From Motacilla alba alba (lineage: Eukaryota; Chordata; Aves; Passeriformes; Motacillidae): a stretch of DNA of 64,000 bases. The position numbers were made by a program, and so were the translations under genes. The stretch lies in assembly GCF_015832195.1 (NCBI RefSeq), contig NC_052034.1, positions 4,241,501 through 4,305,500 of the forward strand, given 5' to 3'. The notes beneath the pieces are model-generated. The model saw only the letters and a list, made by a program, of their open reading frames with translations. It was not told the origin of the DNA and did no database searches. Positions 1 to 11,445 of this stretch are shown one piece after another (position 1 is the first letter of the stretch; each line of letters begins with the position of its first letter).

Positions 1-1761
1 CAAATGGCCTCTATCCACAAGAGGAGCCAAGCTCTGCCCAGTATGGCCCAACCCCTCACCCAGTAACAAACCAGTTCGTGGCCTGCGGTGCACCAGTGCC
101 CCCCTCTGCTCCTCAAGTCTCTCTTTGCAAGGATCTGCTGACTGCTGTTACCTTGGGAGCAGACTGTTCCAATTTAAAACCACGGGATTTCCTTTCTCTC
201 CCTTTCCTCAGTCGTGGATTTTGCTTGCTGCTGCTTACAGTCTGGTCTCTGAGCTGATATGCTGTGGTAGTGCTGCTGTCCTGCTAATACAGCTCTTTGT
301 GTCTAGGATCCGTAGGAATGCTGCCTCCCAATGCATCCCTCGTGCTCGCTGATACAGGTTTCCTCTGTCTGTGTAAAAAAGCAACAGGGAAAAGGATAAA
401 GACGTGACTTTTGAGTTTTACACTGAGTGATGGCCAGAGGTTGTAGTTAACCCTTACAACCTCTTCCAACCTCTTTTCCCTGTACCTGTGCTGCCACCAG
501 CAATGTGAGCATGTGGCTGCCTTCACTCTGCACATGGTGGGAGGTGGGAGAGGAAGGAAAAGCCCAGCTTGTGGGCTCGGTGTTTAAGGGCTGCGTTTGA
601 GCCAGACAAGCTTCGTTCCCAAATTTTTGAGAGACATCTTGTTGGGAGAACTGTTAATTGAACAAATGGTTCTTGCTTCCCCTCTTCTTCTGTGAGAAGC
701 ACAAAGAGCAGCTCAGGACCTTGACCTGCCCAGTGCAGAAGATCAGATGCATTTGGGAGGCTGATTTATTAAGTTAAGGATAGGCTGAATCCAGGGCCAA
801 GAACTGGAGTGCCAGGAACAAGCTGTTATATGATAGAGGTCTGGGCATTATTTAGCAAATGGGGCTCTTGACAGGAATTCCAGCATCCAAACAAACCTTC
901 TGTTTTAAAATCCATACCAGTTCATGCCGTGGGATGCGAGGCTTAATTCTCCTTTCTTGCATGTCATAAGCTGTGCCCCAGATGGAACCCACTGCATTAA
1001 CATGAAGAGTGAGACAGATTTCCTTCTCTGAAATTAGGACATTTTTTCTGGAACTGCCAGTGCTGCAAGCAAGAGAGACAGGAGCAATTGTGTTGCTGTC
1101 AGCGGCATCCCGCCAGGTAGCATTAACCTGGGAACAAAAGGAACAGTTAGAACTGGCAGGGTGCTGGGCACTTATCCTGCTGCAACCTTGAGCAGCTGGG
1201 GGAAAACAAGGGGAAAAAATGCTGTCCCTGTTTAGGAGTCAGAAATAAAAGCGGTGAGAGAGACAGTGTGGTCTAATATGCCTCTGGGGAAGCCAAATGG
1301 TGTTAATTCAGCTTCCCAGGACAGCACTTGGAAGCAGCTTCTCTCCTCAATGCCTTAGCCAGGGGTGGGTAGCCAGGTCCCTAGTGTTTTCATTTATCTG
1401 TCCTCTCTTAAATACTGACATAGAAGCATCTAAATCATTACCAAAAGGAATTTTTCTGTGTGCAAGGATTACTTCAACAGAGAACTCCAGCTGACACCAG
1501 GATGGCACAGTTTCATGTGCAGGGCGGGGACGAGCCCCCAGCCTGTTTATCCCCATTAAAAGAAACTGCTGGATCTGAAAACTCCCTCCCCTGACCAGGG
1601 AAGCTGATTATGGAGCCCTGGGAGCAGGCAGTGGGAGAAAGGCAAACTGACCAGGGAAAAGCTGAAACCAGAAAGTCTCATCTGTCCTTTGCAATGAGTG
1701 TCTTACTCTCTGGTAACCGCTCTGTGTATTTGCTGTCCTACCCTTACTCCTCCCTGCTCAG
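1..1761 (+). other. FLOT2 intron upstream of the first visible exon
   Basis: I find no exon for the FLOT2 N-terminus (the Gly-Trp-Ala-Trp segment expected before the SPFH exon), no RNA gene and no recognisable transposon here. Short open frames lack splice or protein signals. It is read as intron because the exon at 1762 begins mid-codon. Confidence 0.7.
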
Positions 1762-1852
1762 AGTGTCTTTGGAGGTTTTGACCATCCTCTGTCGCTGCGA
1801 GAATGTTGAGACGTCGGAGGGGGTCCCCCTGTACGTAACAGGGGTTGCACAG
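1762..1852 (+). CDS. FLOT2: Alternative FLOT2 SPFH exon (variant A)
   Basis: A 91-nt open exon with acceptor CTCAG and donor CAG|GTAATA lies 1.7 kb upstream of the standard exon at 3587-3677, which is also 91 nt. Both begin with one base completing a split Arg codon and then encode 30 residues ending in VTGVAQ. By my alignment 19 of 30 residues are identical. Variant A reads [20 protein letters not shown] where the standard exon reads [20 protein letters not shown]. Variant A introduces an extra Cys and more hydrophobic residues in the middle of the segment. The intact frame, matching phase and preserved domain residues argue for a functional alternative exon rather than a relic. Whether it is transcribed cannot be seen here. 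Confidence 0.88.
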
Positions 1853-4800
1853 GTAATAATCCTCCAGCTTCCTAACGCACTGTCTAACTGTTTATCCTTC
1901 TGTTTTGAGCAGCAGCAGCAGCAGCAGCAGGATAACAGAAAAACTAATGGTTTTCTAATGGGACAGCTGAAATCTCCATGCTCTCCTCTCCTTCCCCTTC
2001 TCCAGCACTTGCTCTGTGGCACTCCATAGTTCATAGGTAATGCAGACAGGTACATTCCTGGCAAATTCCAAATTCAGTATTGCTGTACCTAACATTTGCT
2101 CCTGCTGTAACCCTTTCCTTGCCAGCACTGTCTCCACTGGAGGCTTGGGGGAGAGCAGAAGGACATCTGGAGGCACACTTTTGTGTGGAGGCACAGGCAG
2201 GCCAGGTTGGATTCTGTACAGGATTTGGGACAGGTGGGAAGGCAGATTTTGTGCCATTTCAAAATTGCAACTGTGCCTGGCTCTGCAGTGTTGGCTATGG
2301 ATTCCCACTCAGCCCTTCTTCCTCCACATGGAGACACTGCCCATTTTGGATGTTGTCACCTTTGAAAATACAGCACAGAGACCTCAGATGAGTTGCAGCA
2401 CACATGACTGGCATTATGAACCAGTAATGACTAAATACCCCTGTGAATAGAACTAAGAAGCAGCACTGTTTGGAAATTGAATTCCAAGTCTAGATTAGGC
2501 CTTCAGAAGGCTGAAATCCTGCAGTATCTGATTAAAGCTGTAAACACATGGCAAAAAATGCCTGTGCATGTCCTGGACAGTGGGATGTGTTTTATCAGCT
2601 CCCAGTTTGCGTGCCAGTTTAATTAGGACAGTGGCCAAGGCAGGCAGAACTTGCAGGGATAGGTTTCAGCACTTCCAGCCAATCCTGGAGCAACTCAGCG
2701 TGCATGAAGCAGCCCAGGGCAGCCCCTTCATGGTTCAGATGTTTGACCTGATGTTCACTGACACAAACTCTGCCCTGTGGCTCCCTGTCCTGACTCCCAA
2801 CATCTTTCTGGCTCGTTATGGCTGATACGGGAGCCAGGCTTGTCTTCCTGGAACCTGCCACAGCCAAAGATGTCCCTTGTTTTACCAAATTGTGACCTGT
2901 CAGCAGATTGCTGGGACTGACCAAAGTACCTGGAGCCCACCTGGGGTGACTGAGACAGTTCTGGAGCTTCAGGATCTGTTCCTGAGTGCCTGATACTCTA
3001 CAGGGGCAGCCATAAAGAGCTGGAGACTCATTTCCATCTTTGGGTCATGGGACACTGGAAAAATAGAGGGAGAGGTGAACCAGGTCAGGGGGTAGGTGTG
3101 TGGTAGGGCCAACCCAGGGCTTCTACAGCGTCAGTGTCAGGTTCTGCCAAGCACCAGCACTCATGCGAGGTGGGTGGGAGCATCCCAGTTCTGTGCTGTG
3201 CTTTCAAACCAGTGACACCACCCCGTGCTGCCATGGCATTGGGCAGCGTGGCACAATGAGCCTCTGACAGAGGGCCCTTTGGGGTCTCAATGCTGCAGCT
3301 TCTGGCTCCTCACTAACCCAGCAGGAGGGAAAGGGCCGCAGGATAATGTCCAGTCTGGATTCCAGCCTTTGCTGATAAATTACCTTTAAGCATTATCTGA
3401 AAGTCTGTTTCTTGGCCACAATGCCCTGTCTGTCTCCAGTCACAGATGTGGTCCCTTGGCTGCATTCTGTGCCTGCCTTGCATTACCTGTGATGAGTGCA
3501 GCCGGCAGCCTGGGGCAGGAGATGCAAAGGGAAGAGCTGAGTGTGTGTAACCTGGAAACGTGCAAATATTTTACGTTTTTTGGCAGGATTTCCCTAGAGA
3601 TAATGACGTTACAGCCCAGGTGTGAGGACGTAGAGACGGCGGAGGGGGTAGCTATAACTGTCACAGGTGTGGCACAGGTACAGTAACTCCAAAACATCAT
3701 TTCAGGAATGCATGTCTCTAACTTACATCTGGTTTTCCCTCTGAAGAGGTTGCTGTTGTCCAGGGAGAGAAGCCAGCTGCTCTGGAATAAATCTTTGTAC
3801 CAAATCACATTGTCCTTGTTGGTACAAACACGCTCCAGCATGTTCCATGTCATGAAGGGGGTTGTGACTTCTCCTTCTCTCCCCAGAATAATTTTTTTCT
3901 GATGTCTCATTTGTCCACGTGGCAAATGAGGTGTGTGGGGGTGACTCGATGTGTTTGTGGAATGCTGACATGCTGTGGTGCCCTTGGAGCTGTGTGTGAC
4001 CCCACAGGACTGCCCCACAACCTCCTGAGATGGTATTGAGCATTATATTCCTTTGGATTGTTATTGTTAGCACATGGGCCTTGTAATTCTTCATGGTGAG
4101 TTAAAGCTTGAAAAAAAGAATTTAGTCCCTCCAGGCACTAAAACTGGCGTGTAAAATTTTTGGCTGGAGTTGAATTTTTATTCTCTACAGCTTTCTTCAA
4201 ATGTAAGAACCTGCTTTTGCTGCTTGTGGCAGCACACCAAAACCCTGCACTTCTTGGAGTCTGAGGTCTGCTGTCCTGGTACAGTCTGTCCTTGGGGCCA
4301 GGCTTGCCCTGGGGAGGATGCTGGGAGGGAAATGTTAGTTTTTGAGGGAATTTGGCTCCTGAAATAGGCAGCTGGATGCTGTGACTGAAAATTACCCCTG
4401 ACAGCTCATTCTGCAATTGGGTGTACAAACCAAGAGCGGCTCTCGGTGCACACAGGGCTGTGGTCACTGTGTGTCCAGGTGTGTTGTCACAGGACAACTG
4501 GCTGCCACATTCCCTGTGGGGAGCTCTGGAGCCAAGGGGAGCTGCTGAGTGAAAATCCCTCATGGACCCAGCACCCTTGGTTTCTATTTTTCAATGCTTT
4601 ATATTCATCTTTCACTTAGTTTCCAGTTCTTGATTTAGCCATTTAGCAGCAAAAGTGGTACATAACCCCAGTGGTCTTTGCATGGTGGGAAAAAATGTGT
4701 GCACCCATGTCTCCCTTCACACTCTTTTCCTAAATCTGTCGGCTTTTCCTTCTGTATTTGGTAATTCTCTGAAGCCAGCATTCCCTTTTGTCCTAGTTTT

Positions 4801-7800
4801 GGGAAATCCTTCCTGAAGAATGGTCTGGTAGCAGAGGGCTGGATCACCAGGTGCCTTGATTTAAAAATGCAGACCCCAGTTCATCTCATTCATTTTATTC
4901 TGTCTTCTCACTGTTCATTTTTTCCACTGACGTTTAATTTTGAAGCTGTGATCCAAGGAATTGCCACACAGAAAGCAGCCTCAAGGCTGTTGGGGATGTG
5001 CATGGCAGATATTACCTTAATTCTGCAGAAGTACTTTTTGAGGCAAACGTTCTTCTGTTAAGGGCTTGAGAAAAAAAGAGGGAAAAAAACCCCAAACAAA
5101 TTATTCCTAGAGAAACAGCTCTTAAAGTGTTTGCTGCAGTGATAGAAGTGCTTAATGTGCATAAGGATGCTGTTCTTTCCTTGAGGAGGGATGTAATGAG
5201 TGCTCACCAGTAGCCTCCTTCCCATGCTGGCTGGGTGCTGGGATGCTGCTCCCTTAGGCCATGCTGGGCTCTATATCCTTGTGCAGCATTTTCCTGAGCC
5301 TCCAGCTAATTGGATTCTCTGTGCTCACCCCTCACTGCGAGTGCAGCTGGCTGGAGCAGGGTGTGGTGGCATGGATCCTGCACGGGGGATTGCTGGATGG
5401 AGGCTCTCTGATCCCCTGCCAGCCGAGGGCTCTCCCTCTGATGGCAGTGACATTTGAGAAGCACCGAGTGTCGCAGTGCCTTGCCTGAAACCCTGCGAAA
5501 CACGCTGAGCACAAATTGCTCAACTCTGGTTTCTTTTGTGCAGCCTTTGCTTTGGAGGTTGGGATCTGTATTCCATGCAGAGCCAGGCTGCCGTGGGCTG
5601 GCCAGAGCTCACCAGTGGAGGCTGGCTGGCTTTATCCAGAGACTGAATCATTCCTTGCTCCTAAGTACCACAGGGATTCTCCTAATGCACATCCTGCCCT
5701 GTGCTCTGTCCTCCCCACAGCTCCCGAGGGTGGGGATTGTTTAGAGAGGTGGAATTGCTGGCAGATGCTCACCATAAATGTCACTGCTGAGTCTAATTGC
5801 TTTTGATACTTGCAAAAATTTCCTATTTGCTGTGAGAGGAGCCTCGTGCAGGGCTCACGCTCCTGGGTGCAGCTCCAGAGCAGCTCTCTCAACTCCCCCT
5901 TGTGTGGGAAGAGCACACTGCTGGCCTGGGGTGCAGGGACAGGAAAAACCACTGTGGAATTGGCCCTGACATGATCCCAAGAGGCTTTGGGGACAATGCA
6001 GAAGAGGATTGCCATGCTTGCCTGAGGCTGTTTGACATTTTGACTGGGAGACCCAGTCTGGGAAGCAGCAGTAGGAAATAGACTCAGCCTGTGCTGGTGT
6101 TTCTTCACATTACGAGGGCAGGGTTGTGGCAGGTGAGTTTTGGCCAGCTCACCCTGTCTAGCATGGCCCACCTCCTGTCCCCTTAGAAGATGACAGTCAG
6201 TCCCAGCTGTCCTGCCTTCTGGCACTGCCTGGGCCAGGTGCTGCTGTTTGGCTCTGCAGGGATGATTTTGTGTGTGGGCTGGCAGACAAGACTCTCAAGA
6301 AGGAGCTGTGTTGCTTTTGCAGCTGAAAGTGCTAGAAGGTATCAGGATGAGGTCTGTAGCCTGTGAATCCCTCAATAGTGTGCCCTGGGACCCTCAGAGA
6401 GCCCCTGTACAGCATCTGTGCTTTGGAAATCTCAGAACCAGGTCAAGCCATCGTCCTTGGGGCAAGACTCAGACAGGAGGCACTGCCCAGCCCAGCTGTG
6501 TCCATGAGAGGGTGCTGTAGGATCCAGAAAGCTGTGTGGCTGCTCTGGGCCTGCTCCTTCTCTGGTGCTGCCAGGCACAGAATGTCCCTGTGCCCAGCCT
6601 TTGCCTGAGCCCTCAGACTGGACAGGGCCACCAGGAGCTGTTGTCTTGGTGGGCTGCACTCCTCATAGCTGGGTGCTGTAGGCACAGATCTCCACTGCCT
6701 AACACACCCCACAGGGATTTGTAATTCACTCTGCCTTCAAAAAGCAGCCCTGTGACCAGCAGGACCATCCTAAGACCCTGGCTTGGCTGGGATGGGTGTC
6801 CTAAACTAGGACATTGTCTCATCTCTCCTTCAGGGAGCACTGAATGGAGCCCCTGTTCCCAGGCTGCTCCTTGGCCATGTCAGACTCTTTCTCATTCTCT
6901 TTCTTTTCGGGGGTCAGAAAAATTTCTTCTAGTGAAAGAGGAGGAAGAGGAAGGTAACAAACTGGGTTTTGGCCTGGGCTGGTTAATACCCAGCTTTCTC
7001 TGGTGTTGGTGCAGTGGCTGAAGTGCTGTTTCAGGGGTTTTGGTAGGGTTTCTCTAGGTTGGGTCTGGTAGGGCCAGGCTCTGTCCCCACTGCTGAGCAG
7101 CTCCACGCTGAGCTGCTGTTGGGTTTGGGCAGCAGCACAGAGAGCAGGGGCTCTCTGCCTGGTCCAGTGGCCTGGCTCAGCATGGGGACAGCTCAGCATG
7201 GTCCCTTGGAGCATTGGTAGCACGGGGGCCTGGCAACCTGGTGGTGGAACTGCTGCTTCTGCTGCTGCTGCTGGGTGCCTGCACCTCCTGGACAGGCACC
7301 TTCAGTCCCTTTGGTTCTGTCTCCTGTCTCTAGGTGAAGATAATGACTGAGAAGGAGCTCCTGGCTGTGGCCTGTGAGCAGTTCTTGGGGAAGAATGTGC
7401 AGGAGGTGAAGAACGTGGTCCTGCAGACTCTGGAGGGACACCTGCGCTCCATCCTAGGTATGGAGGGGCTCATCCCCTGGAGGCGTCTCGAGTGGCTTTG
7501 TCCCCTCTCAGCTGGCTGGTGCCAGCAGTATCGCTGCCACCACGCAGCCACACGGGACCTTCCTGTGCTGCCTGCAGAGGTGGCTTCTCCCCTCCAGCAG
7601 CTCTCTCCGCGTGGCTGGGCCTCGTGATAAACGAGTTTTCGGTGCCTGCGGTGAGAGATGTCTGAGTCCCCAAGGGCCACAGGTAGCACATGTGGGTGGT
7701 GGTTGCACTTGTGAGACTGAGATGTTGCTGTCACTGCTGCAGCAGAGGATTACGCCCTTGTGCCCAGGCCTGAAGAGATTAGGGACAACAAGGATGTTGC

Positions 7801-10142
7801 TGAGCTTAGTCCCACATTTTTGTGTGTTACCTGTTCTAAATAAAGTGCTTCACCTCCCTCCCCTCTGCAGGTACCCTGACAGTGGAGCAGATCTACCAGG
7901 ACAGGGACCAGTTTGCCAAGCTGGTGCGGGAGGTGGCAGCTCCCGACGTGGGTCGCATGGGCATCGAGATCCTGAGTTTCACCATCAAGGTACGCCCAGC
8001 TGTTGGGCACTGCTCTAGGCAGAGCTGTGGGAGCAGCAGGAGAGAGCCTGGCCCTGACCCCCCCGCTGCAGCTGGAAGGCTCAGGCTGACAGCCTGTCCC
8101 AGCCCTCCGGGAGTTTCCATGACAGCCGCCACAGCATGTCCTGTATCCAGGCAGCTGGGCCAAGAGCACCCGGGTAGCTGCCCCTGTAAACAGGCTCTTG
8201 GAGAGAGCTGGCTGATAACCCAGCCTCCTGGGAGTGAGGGAAGATGTTGGGATGGCCTCCTTCTCCCTGCCCTCCCTGTTTGTTTGAAGCAGCTGACGTG
8301 ATGTGTTCTGACCCTGGCCTGACCACACTGAGCGTCAATGGGAAAGAGAGCAAGATGGAGTCACTCATTTGAAGTGGTTATGACTTATCTCCCCTCCCCA
8401 GGATGTCTATGATAAAGTGGATTACCTGAGCTCCCTGGGGAAGACTCAGATTGCAGCTGTCCAAAGGGATGCAGACATTGGAGTGGCAGAAGCCGAGCGG
8501 GATGCTGGCATTCGGGTGAGTCTGGAGACGTGCTGAGCTTCCCTGGAGCAGCCTTTTCTGCTCCAACTGCATGCCCTGAAGCTCTGCTCTCTGTTCCCTC
8601 TCCACAGGAGGCAGAGTGCAAGAAAGAAATGCTGGATGTCAAGTTCATGGCAGATACCAAAATAGCAGATTCCAAACGGGCTTTTGAGTTGCAGAAAGCT
8701 GCCTTCACTGAGGAGGTCAACATTAAGGTGAGATTATTCCACAGCCCACTGCTGTTCCCTGAAGGGTATGTGATGGTGTTCGTGGCTCTGGGACTTGTCA
8801 GCTTCCTCCTCCTGCATCTGTTAGGAGACCTGGAGGTGGAGAATCCAGGTCTGTGTGTCACCGTGAGCTCCTTGCAGCAGATTCCTCTTCTGCTTGCAGC
8901 AATTCGGTGGGACTTGGAGAAGAGGAAAGGATGGGGAAGGTTGAACCTGGAGCTGATTGGGCTCAAGTGCTGTGGGAAGAGCAGCACCGAGGATTGGGAT
9001 GTCACCACTGGGAAAGGTTCAATAGCAGGAGTCATGTCTGGTTTTGGGGTCCTTATGTCTGTGTACCCGAGTCCATGGCCCTGACCCCTCTTCTCCTCTG
9101 CCCCCTGTGCAGACTGCAGAGGCCCAGCTGGCCTACGAGCTCCAGAGCGCCCGGGAGCAGCAGAAGATCCGTCAGGAGGAGATCGAGATCGAGGTGGTGG
9201 AGCGCAAGAAGCAGATCGAGGTGGAGGAGAAGGAGGTGGTGCGCATGGAGAAGGAGCTGACGGCCACCGTGAAGCAGCCGGCCGAGGCCGAGGCCTATCG
9301 CATCCAGCAGATCGCCGAGGGCGAGAAGTGAGTGAGCCCCTGCCCTGGGCCGGGCAGGAGGGAGCACAGTGCTGCCCCCAGCCCCGGCTCCTGGGCTCTC
9401 CGCAGGGATCCGGGCTGCTGCAGGGCTGCGTTTCCCTTGCCAGGGTGAAGCAAATCCTCCTGGCTCAGGCGGAGGCAGAAAAGATCCGCAAGATCGGAGA
9501 GGCCGAGGCTTTTGTGATCGAGGCCGTCGGGATGGCGGAGGCTGAGGGGCTGAAGCTGAAAGCAGAAGCGCTCCAGAAGTACGGAGAAGCTGCCCAGCTG
9601 GCTCTAGTGCTGGATGCACTGCCTGAGGTGAGGAGGGGGCAGCTTTCCCCTGCTCCAGGCGGGCTGGGGGGTTCCCAGACTGGGCTACGTCTCCTGGGGC
9701 ACAGCGAGGCCCTGTAGGGACCTTTCCCAGTGAGCTGCTGAGCAGCTCCTTGACTCTCTGCTCTCCCTGCTTCCCCAGATCGCTGCCAAAGTGTCTGCTC
9801 CCCTCTCCAAAGTGGATGAGATCGTTATTCTCAGTGGAGAGAAAGGCAGCACCATGTCGGATGTGAACCGTCTGCTGGCTGAGATCCCCAACTCCGTGCG
9901 TGCCATCACTGGTGTGGATCTCACCAAGGTGAGCTGGGCGCTGGCAGCTGGCAATGCCAGCTGCTCTTAGGGCACAGGGACTTGCCTGGAGGCTTTCAGC
10001 CTCCCAGGGAGCCTCTCCTTCCCCGGTCCTGACCACCACAGAGTGCAGGCAGTGCCCTGCCTCTGCCTCCAGCCCTAACAGCTTCTCTCTTCCCCTCCTG
10101 CAGCTTCCTCTGTTCCAGAAAGCCACCGAGGCCAAGGAATGA
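1762..10142 (+). CDS. FLOT2: Flotillin-2, 3' nine-tenths of the gene (5' exons outside window)
   Basis: Flotillin-2 is a palmitoylated scaffold on the inner face of the plasma membrane and endosomes that forms hetero-oligomers with flotillin-1. Coding exons with consensus splice sites are 1762-1852 or 3587-3677 (alternatives), 7334-7457, 7871-7989, 8402-8515, 8608-8727, 9113-9327, 9444-9627, 9779-9928 and 10104-10142 (TGA). Using one alternative exon they join in a single frame to about 385 residues. Human FLOT2 has 428, so roughly 43 N-terminal residues, including the myristoylation and palmitoylation region, lie upstream. The first exons encode the SPFH/PHB domain ([36 protein letters not shown]). 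The 9113-9627 exons encode the flotillin coiled coil with Glu-Ala repeats ([14 protein letters not shown]), and the C-terminus includes [12 protein letters not shown] and TGVDLTK. Similarity to mammalian FLOT2 is very high throughout, so the identification is secure. No frameshift or stop is seen. Confidence 0.98.
1908..1930 (+). repeat. (AGC)n microsatellite
   Basis: An uninterrupted AGC/CAG triplet tract of about 7.7 units starts 55 bp downstream of the variant A donor, inside a FLOT2 intron. It is noncoding. A shorter CTG/CTT tract occurs near 7245-7275 in another intron. Confidence 0.95.
3587..3677 (+). CDS. FLOT2: Standard FLOT2 SPFH exon (variant B)
   Basis: The acceptor is TTTTTGGCAG and the donor is CAG|GTACAG. 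The 30 encoded residues ([20 protein letters not shown], then [10 protein letters not shown]) are nearly those of the mammalian protein, so this is the constitutive-type exon. Its length and phase equal those of the exon at 1762-1852. It is followed by a 3.7-kb intron to the exon at 7334. Confidence 0.96.
3678..7333 (+). other. FLOT2 intron, no gene recognised
   Basis: This 3.7-kb intron separates the two SPFH-domain exons from the next constitutive exon. The long minus-strand open frame at 5632-6225 lacks any recognisable domain or splice signal and is treated as chance. I see no RNA gene or transposon. Confidence 0.65.
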
Positions 10143-11445
10143 GGTTGGCCAACCCAGAGCTAGTGAAGATCACTCCCTGTTATGCACTCAGACATCAACT
10201 GCCTTCAACACCTGGGAATTCCTTTTATATCAAAGACAATCCGATTTTCGTTTGTAACTGGTGCCTTATTTTGTAGGGCCAGAAAGATGCATGTCCTGTC
10301 TGCTGCTCTTTTTATTCCAAGGCTGAGAGAGGATTTATTTTCTAATTAACTTTGTGTTGTCTCAGGCCAATCCCATCCCCAGTTATGACTGGCAGCTTGT
10401 CTGGTGTTGCAGTCCCTGTGCCTTGCTGTTCTCTGCCCTGGGGTGAACGCCTGGGACTTGGAGCAGAGGTTTGGGATGGGGAGTCGTAAGAAGAGAACCA
10501 GGACCCCTCTCCCTGGGCTCCTTGCCCTCTCTCAGTGACCCTCCTGGGCCCTGTCCCAGCCCTGCCTCTGCCCACAGCTGTCCCTGTGGTGGGCTCTCCC
10601 CGTCCCTGTGTCTCCCCCGGGGCCCCCACAGTGCCAGCAGCCCTGCCCAGGCTGGCTGGGTGGCAGTCAGCCCCCCAGGAAGGTGACAATCCAGCACTGG
10701 CAGTGGGTGCTGCCCTCTCCCATGCTTGGGGAATTTTCCTCATAGGATCTGAAGCAGGGAGAGCTCCAGGGGACAGAGGGAGCCCAGCTCACCCCTGGTG
10801 ACATCTCACCACCACAAATACCAAAAAGTAGCGCCGTGCCAAAGCCACCCATGCCCTGAGAGGGCAGTGAAGCCACTGTGGCTGCTGTCCCCAGCTGCTG
10901 TGACACTTCCCAACCCCACAACTACTCAGAGTGGTGGTCAGAGGTGGGTGGGGGACCAGCAGGACACTGGGGTGGGGACAGGCTCCTCCAGCACAGCCCG
11001 TACAGCTGCCCCTGCCTCCCTCCTCCCCCTGCCCCTTACGGCCAGTGGCTTTGCTGCCTTGTGACAATGTGAAGGAGCTTGTCCCCAGTGCGTGCCAGTC
11101 CTCCCCACAGTGCCACCAGAGCCCCGTGCTGGCCCTGCCCTCCCCAGCCCATCTCAATGCCTGTGTTCGGTGCGGCTGGCACAGCTCAGTGTGTGAAGCC
11201 AGCCTGGCACTGCTGGGAGCGCCTGAGGCTCCTGCAGCCCCGGCTCAGTGTCCCCACCCCGTGCCTTGGGCGGCTGCAGGTCCCTCCCGGCTGTCCTTTG
11301 CCAGCAGTGACCCACGGGGGCCTCCCTGCGGCGTTATCAGCCCCCGGCCTGCGCTGGCCGGGCAGGCGTGCCGGGCCGGGCCCTATCTGCATGTGCCCGC
11401 CACCCCGCTGCCGCGAGATGATAATAAACCCTTGTCACCTCCTGC
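10143..11445 (+). other. FLOT2: FLOT2 3'UTR with candidate poly(A) signal
   Basis: After the TGA at 10140-10142 the first AATAAA is at 11423-11428, giving a 3'UTR of about 1.3 kb. That length is reasonable for FLOT2. The hexamer overlaps a TGATAA (GATA-type) motif at 11419-11424, so part of this tract may be regulatory DNA instead, and an earlier non-canonical poly(A) site cannot be excluded. Confidence 0.5.
11334..11424. promoter_or_regulatory. Candidate distal erythroid enhancer (GATA cluster)
   Basis: Three WGATAR motifs fall in 91 bp: TTATCA at 11334-11339, CTATCT at 11383-11388 and TGATAA at 11419-11424. An E-box CATGTG at 11390-11395 lies two bases from the second. Further WGATAR motifs follow at 12125, 12168, 12386 and 12804. 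The cluster is about 2.9 kb upstream of pre-miR-144. In mouse, GATA-1 binds about 2.8 kb upstream of the same microRNA pair (recalled literature). Assignment as an enhancer is inference from motif and position only. Confidence 0.4.

Noticed and set aside
5632..6225. 197-codon minus-strand open frame in a FLOT2 intron
   Set aside because: It has no recognisable domain, no supporting splice structure and lies within a FLOT2 intron. Frames of this length are expected in GC-rich DNA.
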